56,334 bases of DNA from an uncultured Alphaproteobacteria bacterium. GTDB taxonomy: Bacteria > Pseudomonadota > Alphaproteobacteria > HIMB59 > GCA-002718135. The stretch spans positions 1 to 56,334 of the forward strand of contig CACIXR010000001.1 of the NCBI GenBank assembly GCA_902590695.1, read 5' to 3'. Made by a program: the position numbers and the translations under genes. How positions within the stretch are numbered: the first letter of the stretch is position 1; the number at the start of each line of letters is the position of its first letter. Under the pieces are notes generated by a model. It was given only the letters and a program-made list of their open reading frames with translations. It was not told where the DNA came from and made no database searches. Below, in pieces: positions 1-8,948 of this stretch.

Positions 1-1
1 A

Positions 2-394
2 AACTATTATAATTTTGATGGTTCAGTTACTTGGAATTTTAAAAATATTTTATTCAAAAATAATAAGTGTGTTGTTCAAGTTGAAAAATATTTTTCTAGA
101 GAAGATGTTTTAGAGCTTAAAGGTCAAAAAATTTTTTCAAATAAGAAATTTTTTCCAAAAACAAAAGATAATGAGTTTTACATAAACGATCTAATCGAAT
201 GCATGATTTTCTTGAAAGACAATACTAGTGTTGGAAAAGTTTTAAGTGTTCAAAATTTTGGGGCAGGTGATTTATTAGAAGTTAAATATAATACCAAACT
301 TATTCTTATACCTTTTGATAAAACAAATATTTTATCAGTTAATATTAATAAAAAAGAAATTATAGCTGATCCAATACCTGGTATTCTTGATTAA
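2..394 (+). CDS. rimM: Ribosome maturation factor RimM, C-terminal part (start lies outside the window)
   Basis: RimM binds the 30S subunit through S19 and helps its head domain mature. The frame is open from base 2 to the TAA at 392-394, giving about 130 residues, so roughly the N-terminal quarter is missing beyond the window edge. Visible family features are the EFYINDLIEC segment that begins the PRC-barrel domain, then VGKVLSVQNFGAGDLLEV and the LIPF strand. An internal ATG at 203 is not the real start, because family-like sequence continues upstream of it. It is the first gene of a rimM-trmD-rplS run, the usual arrangement, and its stop lies one base before the trmD ATG. Confidence 0.9.
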   Translation, partial: NYYNFDGSVTWNFKNILFKNNKCVVQVEKYFSREDVLELKGQKIFSNKKFFPKTKDNEFYINDLIECMIFLKDNTSVGKVLSVQNFGAGDLLEVKYNTKLILIPFDKTNILSVNINKKEIIADPIPGILD

Positions 395-395
395 A

Positions 396-1094
396 ATGAG
401 AGTAGTAATTTTAACCTGTTATCCTGAGATGTTTCCTGGCTCACTAGGATATTCTGTAATTGGAAATGCATTAAACAATAAAAAATTTTCTCTCGAAATA
501 GTCAATCTACATAATTTTGGAATTGACAAAAGAGGAAGTGTTGATGATGAACCTTTTGGGGGAGGCCCTGGAATGGTTATTCGTCCAGATGTGATTGAAA
601 AAGCATTAAATTCAATCACTTTCAAAACCGATAATTACTGCAAAATTTTTCTAACACCGTCAGGCCAGAAATTATCTCAAGCCAAACTTAATAATCTATC
701 AAAACATGATGAAATGCTTATTTTATGCGGTAGATTTGAAGGGGTTGACCAAAGAGCTATAGAAATTCTTGATTTTCAGGAAATAAGTATCGGTGATTAC
801 GTCCTTTCTGGTGGTGAGATTGCTGCCCAGGTGTTAGTTGAAGGTTGTATTCGTCTCATTCCTGGAGTATTAGGGCAGCCACAAAGTTTATTAGAAGAAT
901 CTTTTTCTAATAATCTGCTTGAATATCCTCATTATACCAGACCACAAACCTGGGAAGATATTCAGGGAAATAAACATGAAGTTCCAGATGTTTTAACATC
1001 AGGTCATCATGAAAAAATTGATAAATGGAGAAAAGAAAAATCGGTTGAAAAAACTAAAGAATTAAGACCAGATCTTTATAAAAAGGAAATATAA
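396..1094 (+). CDS. trmD: tRNA (guanine-N1)-methyltransferase TrmD
   Basis: TrmD methylates G37 of tRNAs that have G36, using S-adenosylmethionine, and so prevents +1 frameshifting. The 232-residue product has the trefoil-knot SPOUT signature: [14 protein letters not shown] near residue 52, [14 protein letters not shown] near 110, and [14 protein letters not shown] near 132. The C-terminal part carries [11 protein letters not shown] and the [10 protein letters not shown] segment. I chose ATG 396 because it gives the canonical [13 protein letters not shown] opening. An in-frame TTG at 387 would add three residues and overlap rimM. The next gene, rplS, starts two bases after the stop, so this is one transcript. 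Identification is secure. Confidence 0.97.
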   Translation: MRVVILTCYPEMFPGSLGYSVIGNALNNKKFSLEIVNLHNFGIDKRGSVDDEPFGGGPGMVIRPDVIEKALNSITFKTDNYCKIFLTPSGQKLSQAKLNNLSKHDEMLILCGRFEGVDQRAIEILDFQEISIGDYVLSGGEIAAQVLVEGCIRLIPGVLGQPQSLLEESFSNNLLEYPHYTRPQTWEDIQGNKHEVPDVLTSGHHEKIDKWRKEKSVEKTKELRPDLYKKEI

Positions 1095-1095
1095 A

Positions 1096-1701
1096 ATGAG
1101 TAATTTATTAGAGACATTTGAAAAACAACAGATTGAAAAGTTAACTTCAAAAAAAAGAGTTCCTGCTTTTCGTCCAGGTGATACTCTAAAAGTTACTGTA
1201 AGAATTACAGAGGGAAGCAAGTCGAGACTTCAAGTATTTGAAGGTATTTGTATTGCAAGAAAAAATAATTCAGTAAACTCTAACTTTACTGTGAGAAAAA
1301 TATCTCATGGAGAGGGTGTTGAAAGAGTATTCCCTTTATTCAGTCCATTAGTAGAAAAAATTGAAGTTGTTAGAAAAGGTGATGTAAGAAGAGCTAAGCT
1401 ATATTATCTAAGAGAATTATCTGGAAAGAAAGCAAGGATCGCAGATAAAGATAGGGGCGATGAAGCTGATCAATATGAATATATAGAGGAAGCTCCTCCG
1501 GTAGAAGAAACAAAAACTGCAGATACAGATACAAACGCTGCAGAGGAACCAAAAGCTGAAGAGGTAGAAGCAAAACAAGCAGAGACAAAAGCAGAAGAAG
1601 CAGAAGCCAAACCAGCAGAAGAATCTAAAGCAGAAGCTGCAGATGAATCTAGTAAAGAAGAGGAAAAAGCAGCCGAAAATAAATCGGATGACAATAAATA
1701 A
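1096..1701 (+). CDS. rplS: 50S ribosomal protein L19 with long acidic C-terminal tail
   Basis: L19 sits at the 30S/50S interface. Residues 1-115 are the normal L19 core, with [30 protein letters not shown] and the ending [14 protein letters not shown] segment near 105. The family is usually about 115-130 residues; this product has 201. The extra 80 or so residues are low complexity, rich in Glu, Ala and Lys, clearly net acidic, and contain repeated [13 protein letters not shown] units. An AAGGA Shine-Dalgarno lies nine bases before the ATG. The last 14 bases overlap the leuC start, so the tail is read through the next gene's initiation region. Extended L19 tails occur in other alphaproteobacteria; their role is unknown to me. 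Confidence 0.95.
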   Translation: MSNLLETFEKQQIEKLTSKKRVPAFRPGDTLKVTVRITEGSKSRLQVFEGICIARKNNSVNSNFTVRKISHGEGVERVFPLFSPLVEKIEVVRKGDVRRAKLYYLRELSGKKARIADKDRGDEADQYEYIEEAPPVEETKTADTDTNAAEEPKAEEVEAKQAETKAEEAEAKPAEESKAEAADESSKEEEKAAENKSDDNK

Positions 1702-3091
1702 TCCTAAAACTCTTTTTGATAAAATTTGGGAACATCATCTTGTTGATAGACAAGAAGACGGAACTTGTCTTATATATATTGATAGACACCTTGTTCATGA
1801 AGTTACGAGCCCTCAAGCATTTGAAGGTTTAAGAAATAATAATCGTAAAGTTAGAAGACCTGAAAGTACTTTTGCTGTAGCTGATCACAACGTTCCAACC
1901 TCAGATAGATCTAAAGGTATAGAAAATAAAGAAAGTAGGATTCAGGTTGAAACACTAGAAAAAAATTGCAAAGATTTTGATGTTACACTTTTTCCATTAT
2001 TAGATAGCAGACAAGGTATAGTTCATATAGTTGGACCAGAACAAGGCATTACTCAGCCAGGTATGACAATAGTTTGTGGTGATAGTCATACAGCAACACA
2101 CGGAGCATTTGGTGCCTTAGCTTTTGGTATCGGCACAAGTGAAGTTGAGCATGTATTAGCTACTCAGACATTAATTCAAAAACCTGCAAAGAATATGCGA
2201 ATTTCTGTTGAAGGTAAGTTAAACTTAGGTGTTACAGCAAAAGATATTATTCTTCATATCATAGGAAAAATAGGAACAGCTGGTGGAACTGGTTATGTTA
2301 TTGAATATGCTGGTAATGCAATTTCCTCTCTTTCTATGGAAGGAAGAATGACAATTTGCAATATGAGTATTGAAGCAGGTGCTAGAGCTGGTTTAATCGC
2401 TCCTGATGAAAAAACTTTTGAATATATTAAAGGAAGACCGTACGCTCCATCAGGAGATAATTGGAATAAAGCGGTAGAATTTTGGAAATCTCTTCCATCT
2501 GATGAGGGCGCAAAATATGATGAAGAAATTTTAATTAATGCTGAAGATATTTCACCACAAATTACTTGGGGCACAAGCCCACAAGACGTTGTTGCTATAA
2601 ATGGTATAGTACCAAACCCACAAGAAGAGAGTAATCCGAATAGAAAGAGGGCTATGGAACGTTCTCTTAAATATATGGGTTTAGAACCCAAACAAGAAAT
2701 ACAAAAAATTAAAATTGATAAAGTATTTATTGGCTCTTGCACTAACGGAAGAATTGAAGATTTAAGAGAAGTTGCGAAAGTTGTAGAGGGCAAAAAAGTT
2801 TCTGTAGACTCAATGATCGTTCCTGGTTCAGGTCTAGTTAAAAAACAAGCTGAAGAGGAAGGTTTAGATAAAATTTTTATTGAAGCAGGATTTGATTGGA
2901 GAGAGCCAGGTTGCTCCATGTGTTTAGCTATGAATCCAGATCAATTAAAACCACAAGAAAGATGTGCATCAACATCAAATAGAAATTTTGAAGGTAGACA
3001 AGGTAGAGAAGGCAGAACACATCTTGTTAGTCCTGCAATAGCTGCTGCCTCTGCAATCAAAGGTTCTTTTGCAACAGCAGAGGATTTATAA
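1688..3091 (+). CDS. leuC: 3-isopropylmalate dehydratase large subunit
   Basis: LeuC with LeuD isomerises 2-isopropylmalate to 3-isopropylmalate, the second step of leucine synthesis. The 467-residue product is full length for the bacterial family. It shows the aconitase-type [4Fe-4S] ligands in [10 protein letters not shown] (about residue 350) and [13 protein letters not shown] (about 410), plus [18 protein letters not shown] near 130. An ATG at 1643 in the same frame would add 15 basic residues unlike the family, so I use ATG 1688, which gives [14 protein letters not shown]. The start overlaps rplS by 14 bases. leuD follows with no gap, as expected for two subunits made in equal amounts. 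Confidence 0.97.
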   Translation: MTINNPKTLFDKIWEHHLVDRQEDGTCLIYIDRHLVHEVTSPQAFEGLRNNNRKVRRPESTFAVADHNVPTSDRSKGIENKESRIQVETLEKNCKDFDVTLFPLLDSRQGIVHIVGPEQGITQPGMTIVCGDSHTATHGAFGALAFGIGTSEVEHVLATQTLIQKPAKNMRISVEGKLNLGVTAKDIILHIIGKIGTAGGTGYVIEYAGNAISSLSMEGRMTICNMSIEAGARAGLIAPDEKTFEYIKGRPYAPSGDNWNKAVEFWKSLPSDEGAKYDEEILINAEDISPQITWGTSPQDVVAINGIVPNPQEESNPNRKRAMERSLKYMGLEPKQEIQKIKIDKVFIGSCTNGRIEDLREVAKVVEGKKVSVDSMIVPGSGLVKKQAEEEGLDKIFIEAGFDWREPGCSMCLAMNPDQLKPQERCASTSNRNFEGRQGREGRTHLVSPAIAAASAIKGSFATAEDL

Positions 3092-3694
3092 ATGGAATCA
3101 TTTAAAACAATAATTGGTATCCCTGCACCACTACCAATGATTAATGTCGATACCGATATGATTATTCCAAAACAATTTTTGAAAACAATAAAGAGATCTG
3201 GTTTAGGAAAAAACTTATTTCATGAATTAAGATACGATATTCAAGGTAATATAAAGAATGATTTTGTTCTTAACTGGGACCCTTATAAAACTTCAAAAAT
3301 TTTAATTGCTGGGGCAAATTTTGGTTGTGGATCAAGTAGAGAGCATGCACCATGGTCACTTTTAGATTTTGGTTTTAAGTCAATAATTGCGCCAAGTTTC
3401 GCAGATATTTTCTACAATAATTGTTTTAAAAATGGAATTCTACCAATTAAGTTAGATCAACAAAATGTAGATATATTAATGAACGAAGCAGAAAATAAAA
3501 ATGATGTTTCAGTTAATTTAGAAAATCAAAAAATAACTTATCAAAATGATAAAACTATAGAATTTGAAATTGATGCATTTCGAAAAAAATGTTTGCTAGA
3601 AGGTTTGGATGATATTGGTTTGACACTCCAAAAAAATAAAAAAATTGATGTTCACGAAGAAAAAATACACAGTATCCAACCTTGGATAGTTTAG
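3092..3694 (+). CDS. leuD: 3-isopropylmalate dehydratase small subunit
   Basis: LeuD is the swivelling domain that completes the isopropylmalate isomerase active site. The product has 200 residues, normal for the family. It carries NVDTDMIIPKQFLKTI at residues 18-33 and the hallmark GCGSSREHAPWSL near 75, followed by IIAPSFADIFYNNCFKNG. The ATG directly follows the leuC TAA. leuB begins six bases after its stop, so leuCDB form a uniform leucine operon linked upstream to the ribosome genes. No leader peptide or attenuator is visible because the genes are embedded in the transcript. Confidence 0.97.
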   Translation: MESFKTIIGIPAPLPMINVDTDMIIPKQFLKTIKRSGLGKNLFHELRYDIQGNIKNDFVLNWDPYKTSKILIAGANFGCGSSREHAPWSLLDFGFKSIIAPSFADIFYNNCFKNGILPIKLDQQNVDILMNEAENKNDVSVNLENQKITYQNDKTIEFEIDAFRKKCLLEGLDDIGLTLQKNKKIDVHEEKIHSIQPWIV

Positions 3695-3700
3695 TCAAAA

Positions 3701-4813
3701 ATGAGTAATAAAAAAATTTTAATTTTACCTGGTGATGGAATTGGCAATGAAGTTATGGCCGAGGTATTAAAAATAATTGATTGGATGGAAAAAACTAAAT
3801 CTTTATCTTTTGATATTTCTGAAAGATTAGTTGGTGGTACGGCATACGATAAAGAAGGTAATTCTATAAGTGATGAAACAATGCAAGTAGCTATGGATTG
3901 TGATGCAGTATTATTTGGCGCGGTAGGAGGCGCTAAATGGGATAACGTAGAAAGAGATAAAAGACCTGAAGCAGCCTTATTAAGATTAAGAAAAGACCTA
4001 GATCTCTTTGCTAATCTAAGACCAGCGGTTGTTTTAGATGCTCTTTCAGATTCATCATCTTTAAAATCTGATCTTGTTAAAGGATTAGATATTTTAATAA
4101 TAAGAGAATTAACAAGTGGTGTATATTTTGGACAACCAAGAGGTATATCAAAAATTAGTGAGACTGAAAGTAAGGCAGTTGATACTCAACTGTATACCAC
4201 ATCAGAAGTTAATAGAGTTTCACGAGTGGCATTTGATTTAGCAAAGTTGCGTAATAATAAAGTTACATCAGTAGAAAAATCAAATGTAATGGAAACAGGT
4301 TTATTTTGGAAACAAACTGTAACAGATTTACATAAAAAGGAATATTCTGATGTTAATTTAGAACACATGCTTGCAGATAATTGTGCAATGCAGTTAGTTC
4401 GTTATCCAAAACAATTTGATGTCATACTTACAGATAACTTATTTGGTGATCTTCTAAGTGATACTGCAGCTATGCTAACAGGATCTTTAGGAATGCTTCC
4501 TTCAGCAGCTCTTGGACCAGTTAAAGAAAATGGAACTAGAGCAGCAATGTATGAGCCCGTTCATGGTAGTGCACCAGATATAGCTGGTCAATCTAAAGCA
4601 AACCCTTTAGCAATGATCATGAGCTTTGCTATGATGTTGAAATACAGTTTTGATATGCAAGAAGATAGTCAAATGGTTGAGAAAGCAGTACAGAATGTAT
4701 TACTAAAAGGTTTAAGAACAGCTGATATTAAAGACGGAGCAGAAAAAATTATCTCTACTCAAGAAATGGGCAATGCTGTTATTGAAGAATTAAAAATTCT
4801 ATCTGGAAATTAA
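3701..4813 (+). CDS. leuB: 3-isopropylmalate dehydrogenase
   Basis: LeuB is the NAD-dependent oxidative decarboxylase that makes 2-oxoisocaproate, the leucine precursor. The 370-residue product opens with [16 protein letters not shown]. It has the substrate arginine segment [15 protein letters not shown] near 92, [14 protein letters not shown] near 136, and the metal and NAD region [14 protein letters not shown] followed by [13 protein letters not shown] near 286. The ELTSGVYFG signature separates it from isocitrate and tartrate dehydrogenases. asd starts at the base after the stop codon, so the two are probably translationally coupled. Confidence 0.97.
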   Translation: MSNKKILILPGDGIGNEVMAEVLKIIDWMEKTKSLSFDISERLVGGTAYDKEGNSISDETMQVAMDCDAVLFGAVGGAKWDNVERDKRPEAALLRLRKDLDLFANLRPAVVLDALSDSSSLKSDLVKGLDILIIRELTSGVYFGQPRGISKISETESKAVDTQLYTTSEVNRVSRVAFDLAKLRNNKVTSVEKSNVMETGLFWKQTVTDLHKKEYSDVNLEHMLADNCAMQLVRYPKQFDVILTDNLFGDLLSDTAAMLTGSLGMLPSAALGPVKENGTRAAMYEPVHGSAPDIAGQSKANPLAMIMSFAMMLKYSFDMQEDSQMVEKAVQNVLLKGLRTADIKDGAEKIISTQEMGNAVIEELKILSGN

Positions 4814-5857
4814 ATGACTCAAAAATACAATATAGCAGTAGCAGGAGCAACAGGTGCGGTAGGAACAGAAATAGTTCAAATATTAGAGCAAAGGGATTTT
4901 CCAATAGACAATTTATATTTACTTGCGTCATCAAAATCAAAAGGCAAAAAAGTAGAATTTAAAGATAAAGAAATTATTGTAGAAGACTTATCAGAATTTG
5001 ATTTTTCAAAAGCTCACATTGGTTTATTTTCACCTGGAGGTAAAATTTCTGCGGAATATGCACCAAAAGCAGCTAAAGCAGGATGTATTGTTATAGACAA
5101 TACCTCTCATTTTCGAATGCAACAAAATATTCCTTTAATCGTGCCTGAAGTAAACGCTAATGTACTTGATGAATTTTTTGATGATGAAAACAGAACTAAT
5201 ATTATTTCAAATCCTAACTGTTCAACTATACAAATGGTTGTTGCATTAAAACCACTTCATGAAAAAGCAATTATAAATAGAGTTGTTGTATCAACATACC
5301 AAGCTGTTTCTGGGGCAGGTAAAACAGGTATGGATGAATTATTTAATCAGACTCAAAATGTTTATGCAAACCAAGAATTAAAAAAAGAAAAGTTTACAAA
5401 ACAAATTGCTTTTAATGCCATCCCTCACATTGGAGCTTTTTTAGAAAATGGTAATACAGAAGAAGAGCAAAAAATGATTGATGAAACTAAAAAAATTCTA
5501 GACGAGGGAATTAATGTTTCAGCAACATGTGTTAGAACATCTGTATTTATCGGTCATTCAGAAGCTGTAAATATAGAATTTGATTCACCCTTAGATGAAA
5601 AAGAAGCTAACGAACTATTATCTAACTCTGAAGGTATTTCAGTAATTGATCATCGAAAAGATGAAGGTTATGTGACTCCTGTTGAAATTGCAGGAGAGGA
5701 CAAAGTTTATATTAGTAGAATTAGAAATGACCAATCAATAGATAATGGTTTGAATTTATGGGTAGTTTCAGATAATTTGCGTAAAGGGGCAGCGCTTAAT
5801 GCTGTTCAAATTGCTGAGTTGGTAATTTCAAAGTACCCAGAAAAAATAACTATTTAA
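4814..5857 (+). CDS. asd: Aspartate-semialdehyde dehydrogenase
   Basis: Asd reduces aspartyl phosphate to aspartate semialdehyde, the branch point to lysine/diaminopimelate and to homoserine (Met, Thr). The 347-residue protein has the nucleotide-binding VAGATGAVGTEIVQIL near residue 8, the catalytic cysteine in SNPNCSTIQMV near 134, NAIPHIGAF, and the histidine-containing RTSVFIGHSEAVN near 240. It ends the leuCDB operon, a common alphaproteobacterial linkage. Its stop is one base from the 3' CCA end of a tRNA gene on the opposite strand. The rest of the window (lysA, metX, metY) uses its product downstream. Confidence 0.97.
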   Translation: MTQKYNIAVAGATGAVGTEIVQILEQRDFPIDNLYLLASSKSKGKKVEFKDKEIIVEDLSEFDFSKAHIGLFSPGGKISAEYAPKAAKAGCIVIDNTSHFRMQQNIPLIVPEVNANVLDEFFDDENRTNIISNPNCSTIQMVVALKPLHEKAIINRVVVSTYQAVSGAGKTGMDELFNQTQNVYANQELKKEKFTKQIAFNAIPHIGAFLENGNTEEEQKMIDETKKILDEGINVSATCVRTSVFIGHSEAVNIEFDSPLDEKEANELLSNSEGISVIDHRKDEGYVTPVEIAGEDKVYISRIRNDQSIDNGLNLWVVSDNLRKGAALNAVQIAELVISKYPEKITI

Positions 5858-5858
5858 T

Positions 5859-5933
5859 TGGCGGTCTCGTAGGGACTCGAACCCCAAATCCATGTTCCGA
5901 AGACACGTGTGATATCCATTTCACCACGAGACC
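5859..5933 (-). tRNA. tRNA-Arg, anticodon UCG, CCA encoded
   Basis: Folded by hand on the minus strand, the 75 bases give a full cloverleaf. The 7-bp acceptor is GGTCTCG/CGAGACC, the D stem is GTGA/TCAC with an eight-base loop containing GGA, and the anticodon stem is CGTGT/ACATG with one G-T pair. The anticodon loop is CTTCGGA, the variable region has four bases, and the T arm is TGGGG-TTCGAGT-CCCTA. Discriminator G and CCA are encoded. The anticodon at loop positions 3-5 is TCG, which reads CGA and perhaps other CGN codons. A20 and C35 fit arginine identity. A weak TTAACT/GATAAA promoter pair with a 17-base spacer lies just upstream at about 5939-5967 (minus strand). Confidence 0.93.
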
Positions 5934-5981
5934 TTTTATTTATCAAATGATATATAGTATAAGTTAAGGATATAAAATATT

Positions 5982-6764
5982 ATGTCATTTTATCTCTCTA
6001 AAATTCTTTGGTTAATATTAAACCCCTTTAATATTTTTATTTTTATTACTTTGCTCTCAATATTTTTATATTTTATTAAATTGAGGAGATTAAGTTTAAT
6101 TATTTTTTTGATTAATTTTGTATTTATTGCACTCATCTCTTTTTTGCCTTTTGGAAGCTATCTTATTTATAATATTGAAAAAGAATATCATTCATACATA
6201 AAACCTCCAGACCAAGTAGATGGCATTCTTATTTTGGGAGGTGCAACAAATGCTCTTCTTTATAATGAATATGATCAAATCAGTTTAAATGGTTCTTCAG
6301 AAAGATTAGTTGAGTCTGTTTTTATTATTAAAAAATTTGATAAGGCTAAAGTAATTTTTAGTGGTGGATCAGGGTTGGTGAATAGACCTGACCTTGATCA
6401 TGCACAAGTAGCAAAATCTTTTTACAAAAAAATAGGTATAGAAACAAATCAAATTATTTTTGAAGATAAGTCAAGAAATACCTATGAGAATATAATATAT
6501 TCAAAAAAAATCGCTAATCCAAAAATAAATGAAAATTGGCTATTAATAACGTCTGCCTCGCATATGAAAAGAGCATTACTCATTGCTGATAAAAATAATT
6601 GGAAATTAATTCCCTATGCAGTAGATTTTAAAAATACTAAAGAATTTAAATTAATTCCTAATCTTAATTTATTATCAAATCTAAATTCATTTCAGCAAGC
6701 ATCACATGAATGGCTAGGTTTAATCTCATATTATTTAATGGGAAGAACTGCTAAAGTTTTCTAA
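5982..6764 (+). CDS. ElyC/SanA/YdcF-family (DUF218) membrane protein
   Basis: DUF218 proteins are inner-membrane or periplasmic proteins. E. coli ElyC affects envelope integrity and lipid carrier use, while SanA is linked to the vancomycin barrier; no enzyme reaction is firmly known. The 260-residue product starts with two hydrophobic helices (about 8-30 and 34-60). The DUF218 domain follows with DGILILGGATN near 80, SERLVESV near 104, VIFSGGSG near 121, the RNTYENI segment near 164 and WLLITSASHMKRAL near 185. The two N-terminal helices resemble ElyC more than soluble YdcF. It stands alone, and its last 30 bases overlap the tail of the convergent nucleoside hydrolase. Confidence 0.8.
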   Translation: MSFYLSKILWLILNPFNIFIFITLLSIFLYFIKLRRLSLIIFLINFVFIALISFLPFGSYLIYNIEKEYHSYIKPPDQVDGILILGGATNALLYNEYDQISLNGSSERLVESVFIIKKFDKAKVIFSGGSGLVNRPDLDHAQVAKSFYKKIGIETNQIIFEDKSRNTYENIIYSKKIANPKINENWLLITSASHMKRALLIADKNNWKLIPYAVDFKNTKEFKLIPNLNLLSNLNSFQQASHEWLGLISYYLMGRTAKVF

Positions 6765-7667
6765 TTTTTTAATAAAATCTTTTAAAATTAGATCTCTTTT
6801 GATTTCATAGACTATTTTAATTGGGTGCCTATTTTTATCTGAAGCCCATTTCATATCATTTAAAAGAATTGGAGATGGAATTGTGTTAGTTGGTGCCCAT
6901 TCCTCGTTTAAGACATAACCAACAGCTGCCATATCCCAAATTTCTTTTGACCAACCTTTATGGATACTATTGTACTCTTTAAATCGCATTGCGAGAAATT
7001 TACCGATTTCACCATGAGGTTCGATGTATTTTTCTATTTCTGGAACTGTTGAAATAAGATGTGAAGTTACTCCCTTACAAGGAACCATAACGAGAGAAAC
7101 ACCGCTATCAAATAAAACTTGCGTACCTCCAATATCTTGCTTTAGATTAAATTCTGAATTTTGTGGCCAATAAAGTGCGTTTCCTCCCAACCAAACTACA
7201 ACAATTTTTTTTATAATTTTTGGCTCTTTTAATAATGCAGAGGCAACATTTGAAATAGCACCGATAGCTAATACGTATAGAGGATCTTCTTCAGAACATT
7301 TTAAAGCACTTTCTATGATATTATCTGCAGCAGGTGAATCAATAGGTTTTTTTTCAAAACCTACGTATTCTGTTGAGCCTTTAAAAACAAAATTTTTTTT
7401 TTTAAAATTTATTTTTTCTAACAATCGTAAGATTTCATCATAACTAAGCTCCATTCCCTTCTTTGGATTATCTGAACGATTATTCATTGAAAAAGGAGCG
7501 GCATTTATACTTTGTACTTCTATTTTTTCTTTTGAAAACAGCATTTGCACTAAAGCAAATTGATCATCAATTTCATTATAGGTGTCTGTATCAAGAATTG
7601 CTTTTATTTTTCCTTTTTTAAACTCAAGTTGTTTTAAAATATCTGAAAAATCTCTTTCTAAAAGCAT
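6735..7667 (-). CDS. Inosine-uridine-type nucleoside hydrolase
   Basis: Enzymes of this family split ribonucleosides (or related N-ribosides) into base and ribose at a calcium site. The 310-residue product has the metal motif as DTDTYNEIDDQFAL (residues 26-39), which has two more residues between the aspartates than the common DTDPGxDD form. It also has LAIGAISNVASALL near 135, WLGGNALYWPQNSEFN near 160 with the Asn that contacts ribose in the family, and EIWDMAAVGYVL near 245 supplying the last metal Asp. It lies nine bases downstream of a DUF924 gene, probably as one transcript. The natural substrate cannot be read from the sequence. Confidence 0.85.
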   Translation of the reverse strand: MLLERDFSDILKQLEFKKGKIKAILDTDTYNEIDDQFALVQMLFSKEKIEVQSINAAPFSMNNRSDNPKKGMELSYDEILRLLEKINFKKKNFVFKGSTEYVGFEKKPIDSPAADNIIESALKCSEEDPLYVLAIGAISNVASALLKEPKIIKKIVVVWLGGNALYWPQNSEFNLKQDIGGTQVLFDSGVSLVMVPCKGVTSHLISTVPEIEKYIEPHGEIGKFLAMRFKEYNSIHKGWSKEIWDMAAVGYVLNEEWAPTNTIPSPILLNDMKWASDKNRHPIKIVYEIKRDLILKDFIKKLENFSSSSH

Positions 7668-7676
7668 ATCTTTATT

Positions 7677-8270
7677 TTACCAAGAACTATTCGGTTGTGT
7701 TAAAAATAACTCTTCTTCATTTGTTGATTTTCTATTTAGCATTTTATTTCTATGCGGATACCTTCCAAATTTTTTAATTGCCACGCTATGATCATTCCAA
7801 GCTTTTTTAATATTAGTATATTCTGAATGATTATTTAAATATTGATCGACTAATTTATGACCAAGTTCATGATCTATAATATCCTCACTATGAATTAATG
7901 GCAGTAATAAAAAATGTATTTTATCAATATCTAGGCTATCTAAATATCTTTTATTTATTGCTTCTTTAACAATTAAAACACACTTAGTATCCTGGTCATA
8001 AGCTTTTGAACTATTTCTAAAAAAGTTTCTTGATAGTTGATCAAGTAATATAATCAAGGCTACACATTCTTCAGCATCATTTCTCCAATTATCATACTCA
8101 TTATTAATAGCCTTAATGTAATCTTCCATAAAAGTACTTTTCAAAATATTATCAAATTCATCATCTTTTTTAAACCACTGCTCAAGTGGAGTTTTAATGA
8201 AACAAAATTCTAGAATAGCTTTAGCTCTTTCATTAATCACAGAGCTGTAATATAAATATATATCTTCCAA
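7677..8270 (-). CDS. DUF924 family protein
   Basis: DUF924 proteins are helical, TPR-like and of unknown function. Family signatures are clear: ILEFCFIKTPLEQWFKKD near residue 19, ALIILLDQLSRNFFR near 70 (family form LDQFPRNIYR) and FLLLPLIHSEDI near 119. The start is uncertain. A TTG at 8270 gives 197 residues but directly abuts the ATG of the divergent gene at 8271, leaving no promoter space. An in-frame GTG at 8240 gives a 187-residue form starting where family members usually begin and leaves 30 bases. The end also shows a family-like HDRSV-type segment near 165. It is likely cotranscribed with the nucleoside hydrolase downstream. Confidence 0.75.
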   Translation of the reverse strand: MEDIYLYYSSVINERAKAILEFCFIKTPLEQWFKKDDEFDNILKSTFMEDYIKAINNEYDNWRNDAEECVALIILLDQLSRNFFRNSSKAYDQDTKCVLIVKEAINKRYLDSLDIDKIHFLLLPLIHSEDIIDHELGHKLVDQYLNNHSEYTNIKKAWNDHSVAIKKFGRYPHRNKMLNRKSTNEEELFLTQPNSSW

Positions 8271-8942
8271 ATGACATTAAGTAATTTAAACAAATCCATT
8301 ATTCATTGCAGAAAGTGTGAACGCTTAGTTAACTTCCGTGAAAAAATTGCTAAAGAAAAAAGAAAACAATATATTGATCAAAGTTATTGGGGTAAGCCAA
8401 TTACTGGTTATGGAGATGAAAAAGCTAAATTATTAATGGTAGGTCTTGCGCCAGCAGCACATGGAGGAAATAGAACAGGTCGAGTTTTTACAGGGGATAA
8501 ATCTGCAGATTTTTTATTTTCCTGTTTATTTAAAACTGGATTTGCTAACCAACCAGTTTCAGTAGATAGAGGTGACGGTTTGGAACTTCAAAATATGTAC
8601 TTAACTACTGCTCTTAAATGTGTACCCCCAGAAGATAAACCTACTTCACAAGAATTGAAAACATGTTTTAATTTTTTTAATCAAGAAATTGCTTTCTTAA
8701 AAAAAATAAAAGTCATTGTTGCCCTTGGTAAAATTGGTCATGACGCCTGTGTAAATTATTATAAGCAACAATATGAAATGCGAAATAAAGATTTTATTTT
8801 TTCTCACGGATCTATGAATATTTTACCCGATAAGAAAATTTTAGTTGGTAGTTATCATCCAAGCCCACGAAATGTTAACACAGGAAGAATAGATAAAAGC
8901 AAAATGGTAAAGCTTTTAAATAGTATTAAAAAATTGCTTTAA
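8271..8942 (+). CDS. Uracil-DNA glycosylase, family 5 (UDGb) type
   Basis: Removes uracil, and in this family other deaminated bases, from DNA to start base-excision repair. The 223-residue product has cysteines C13, C16, C117 and C132 in the spacing of the [4Fe-4S] ligands of family 4/5 enzymes. The catalytic-loop motif GLAPAAHGGNRTGRVFTGD begins at residue 58; the AAHG form without an acidic residue is typical of UDGb rather than family 4. The C-terminal DNA-reading motif is GSYHPSPRNVNTG, with His197. The ATG lies at the first base after the TTG candidate of the divergent DUF924 gene. The MFS gene follows six bases after its stop. Confidence 0.88.
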   Translation: MTLSNLNKSIIHCRKCERLVNFREKIAKEKRKQYIDQSYWGKPITGYGDEKAKLLMVGLAPAAHGGNRTGRVFTGDKSADFLFSCLFKTGFANQPVSVDRGDGLELQNMYLTTALKCVPPEDKPTSQELKTCFNFFNQEIAFLKKIKVIVALGKIGHDACVNYYKQQYEMRNKDFIFSHGSMNILPDKKILVGSYHPSPRNVNTGRIDKSKMVKLLNSIKKLL

Positions 8943-8948
8943 ACTATA

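Noticed and set aside
2293-2919. 208-codon open frame antisense to leuC
   Set aside because: It mirrors leuC codon structure, has no ribosome site, and its Ser/Leu/Pro-rich translation resembles no family; leuC is certain.
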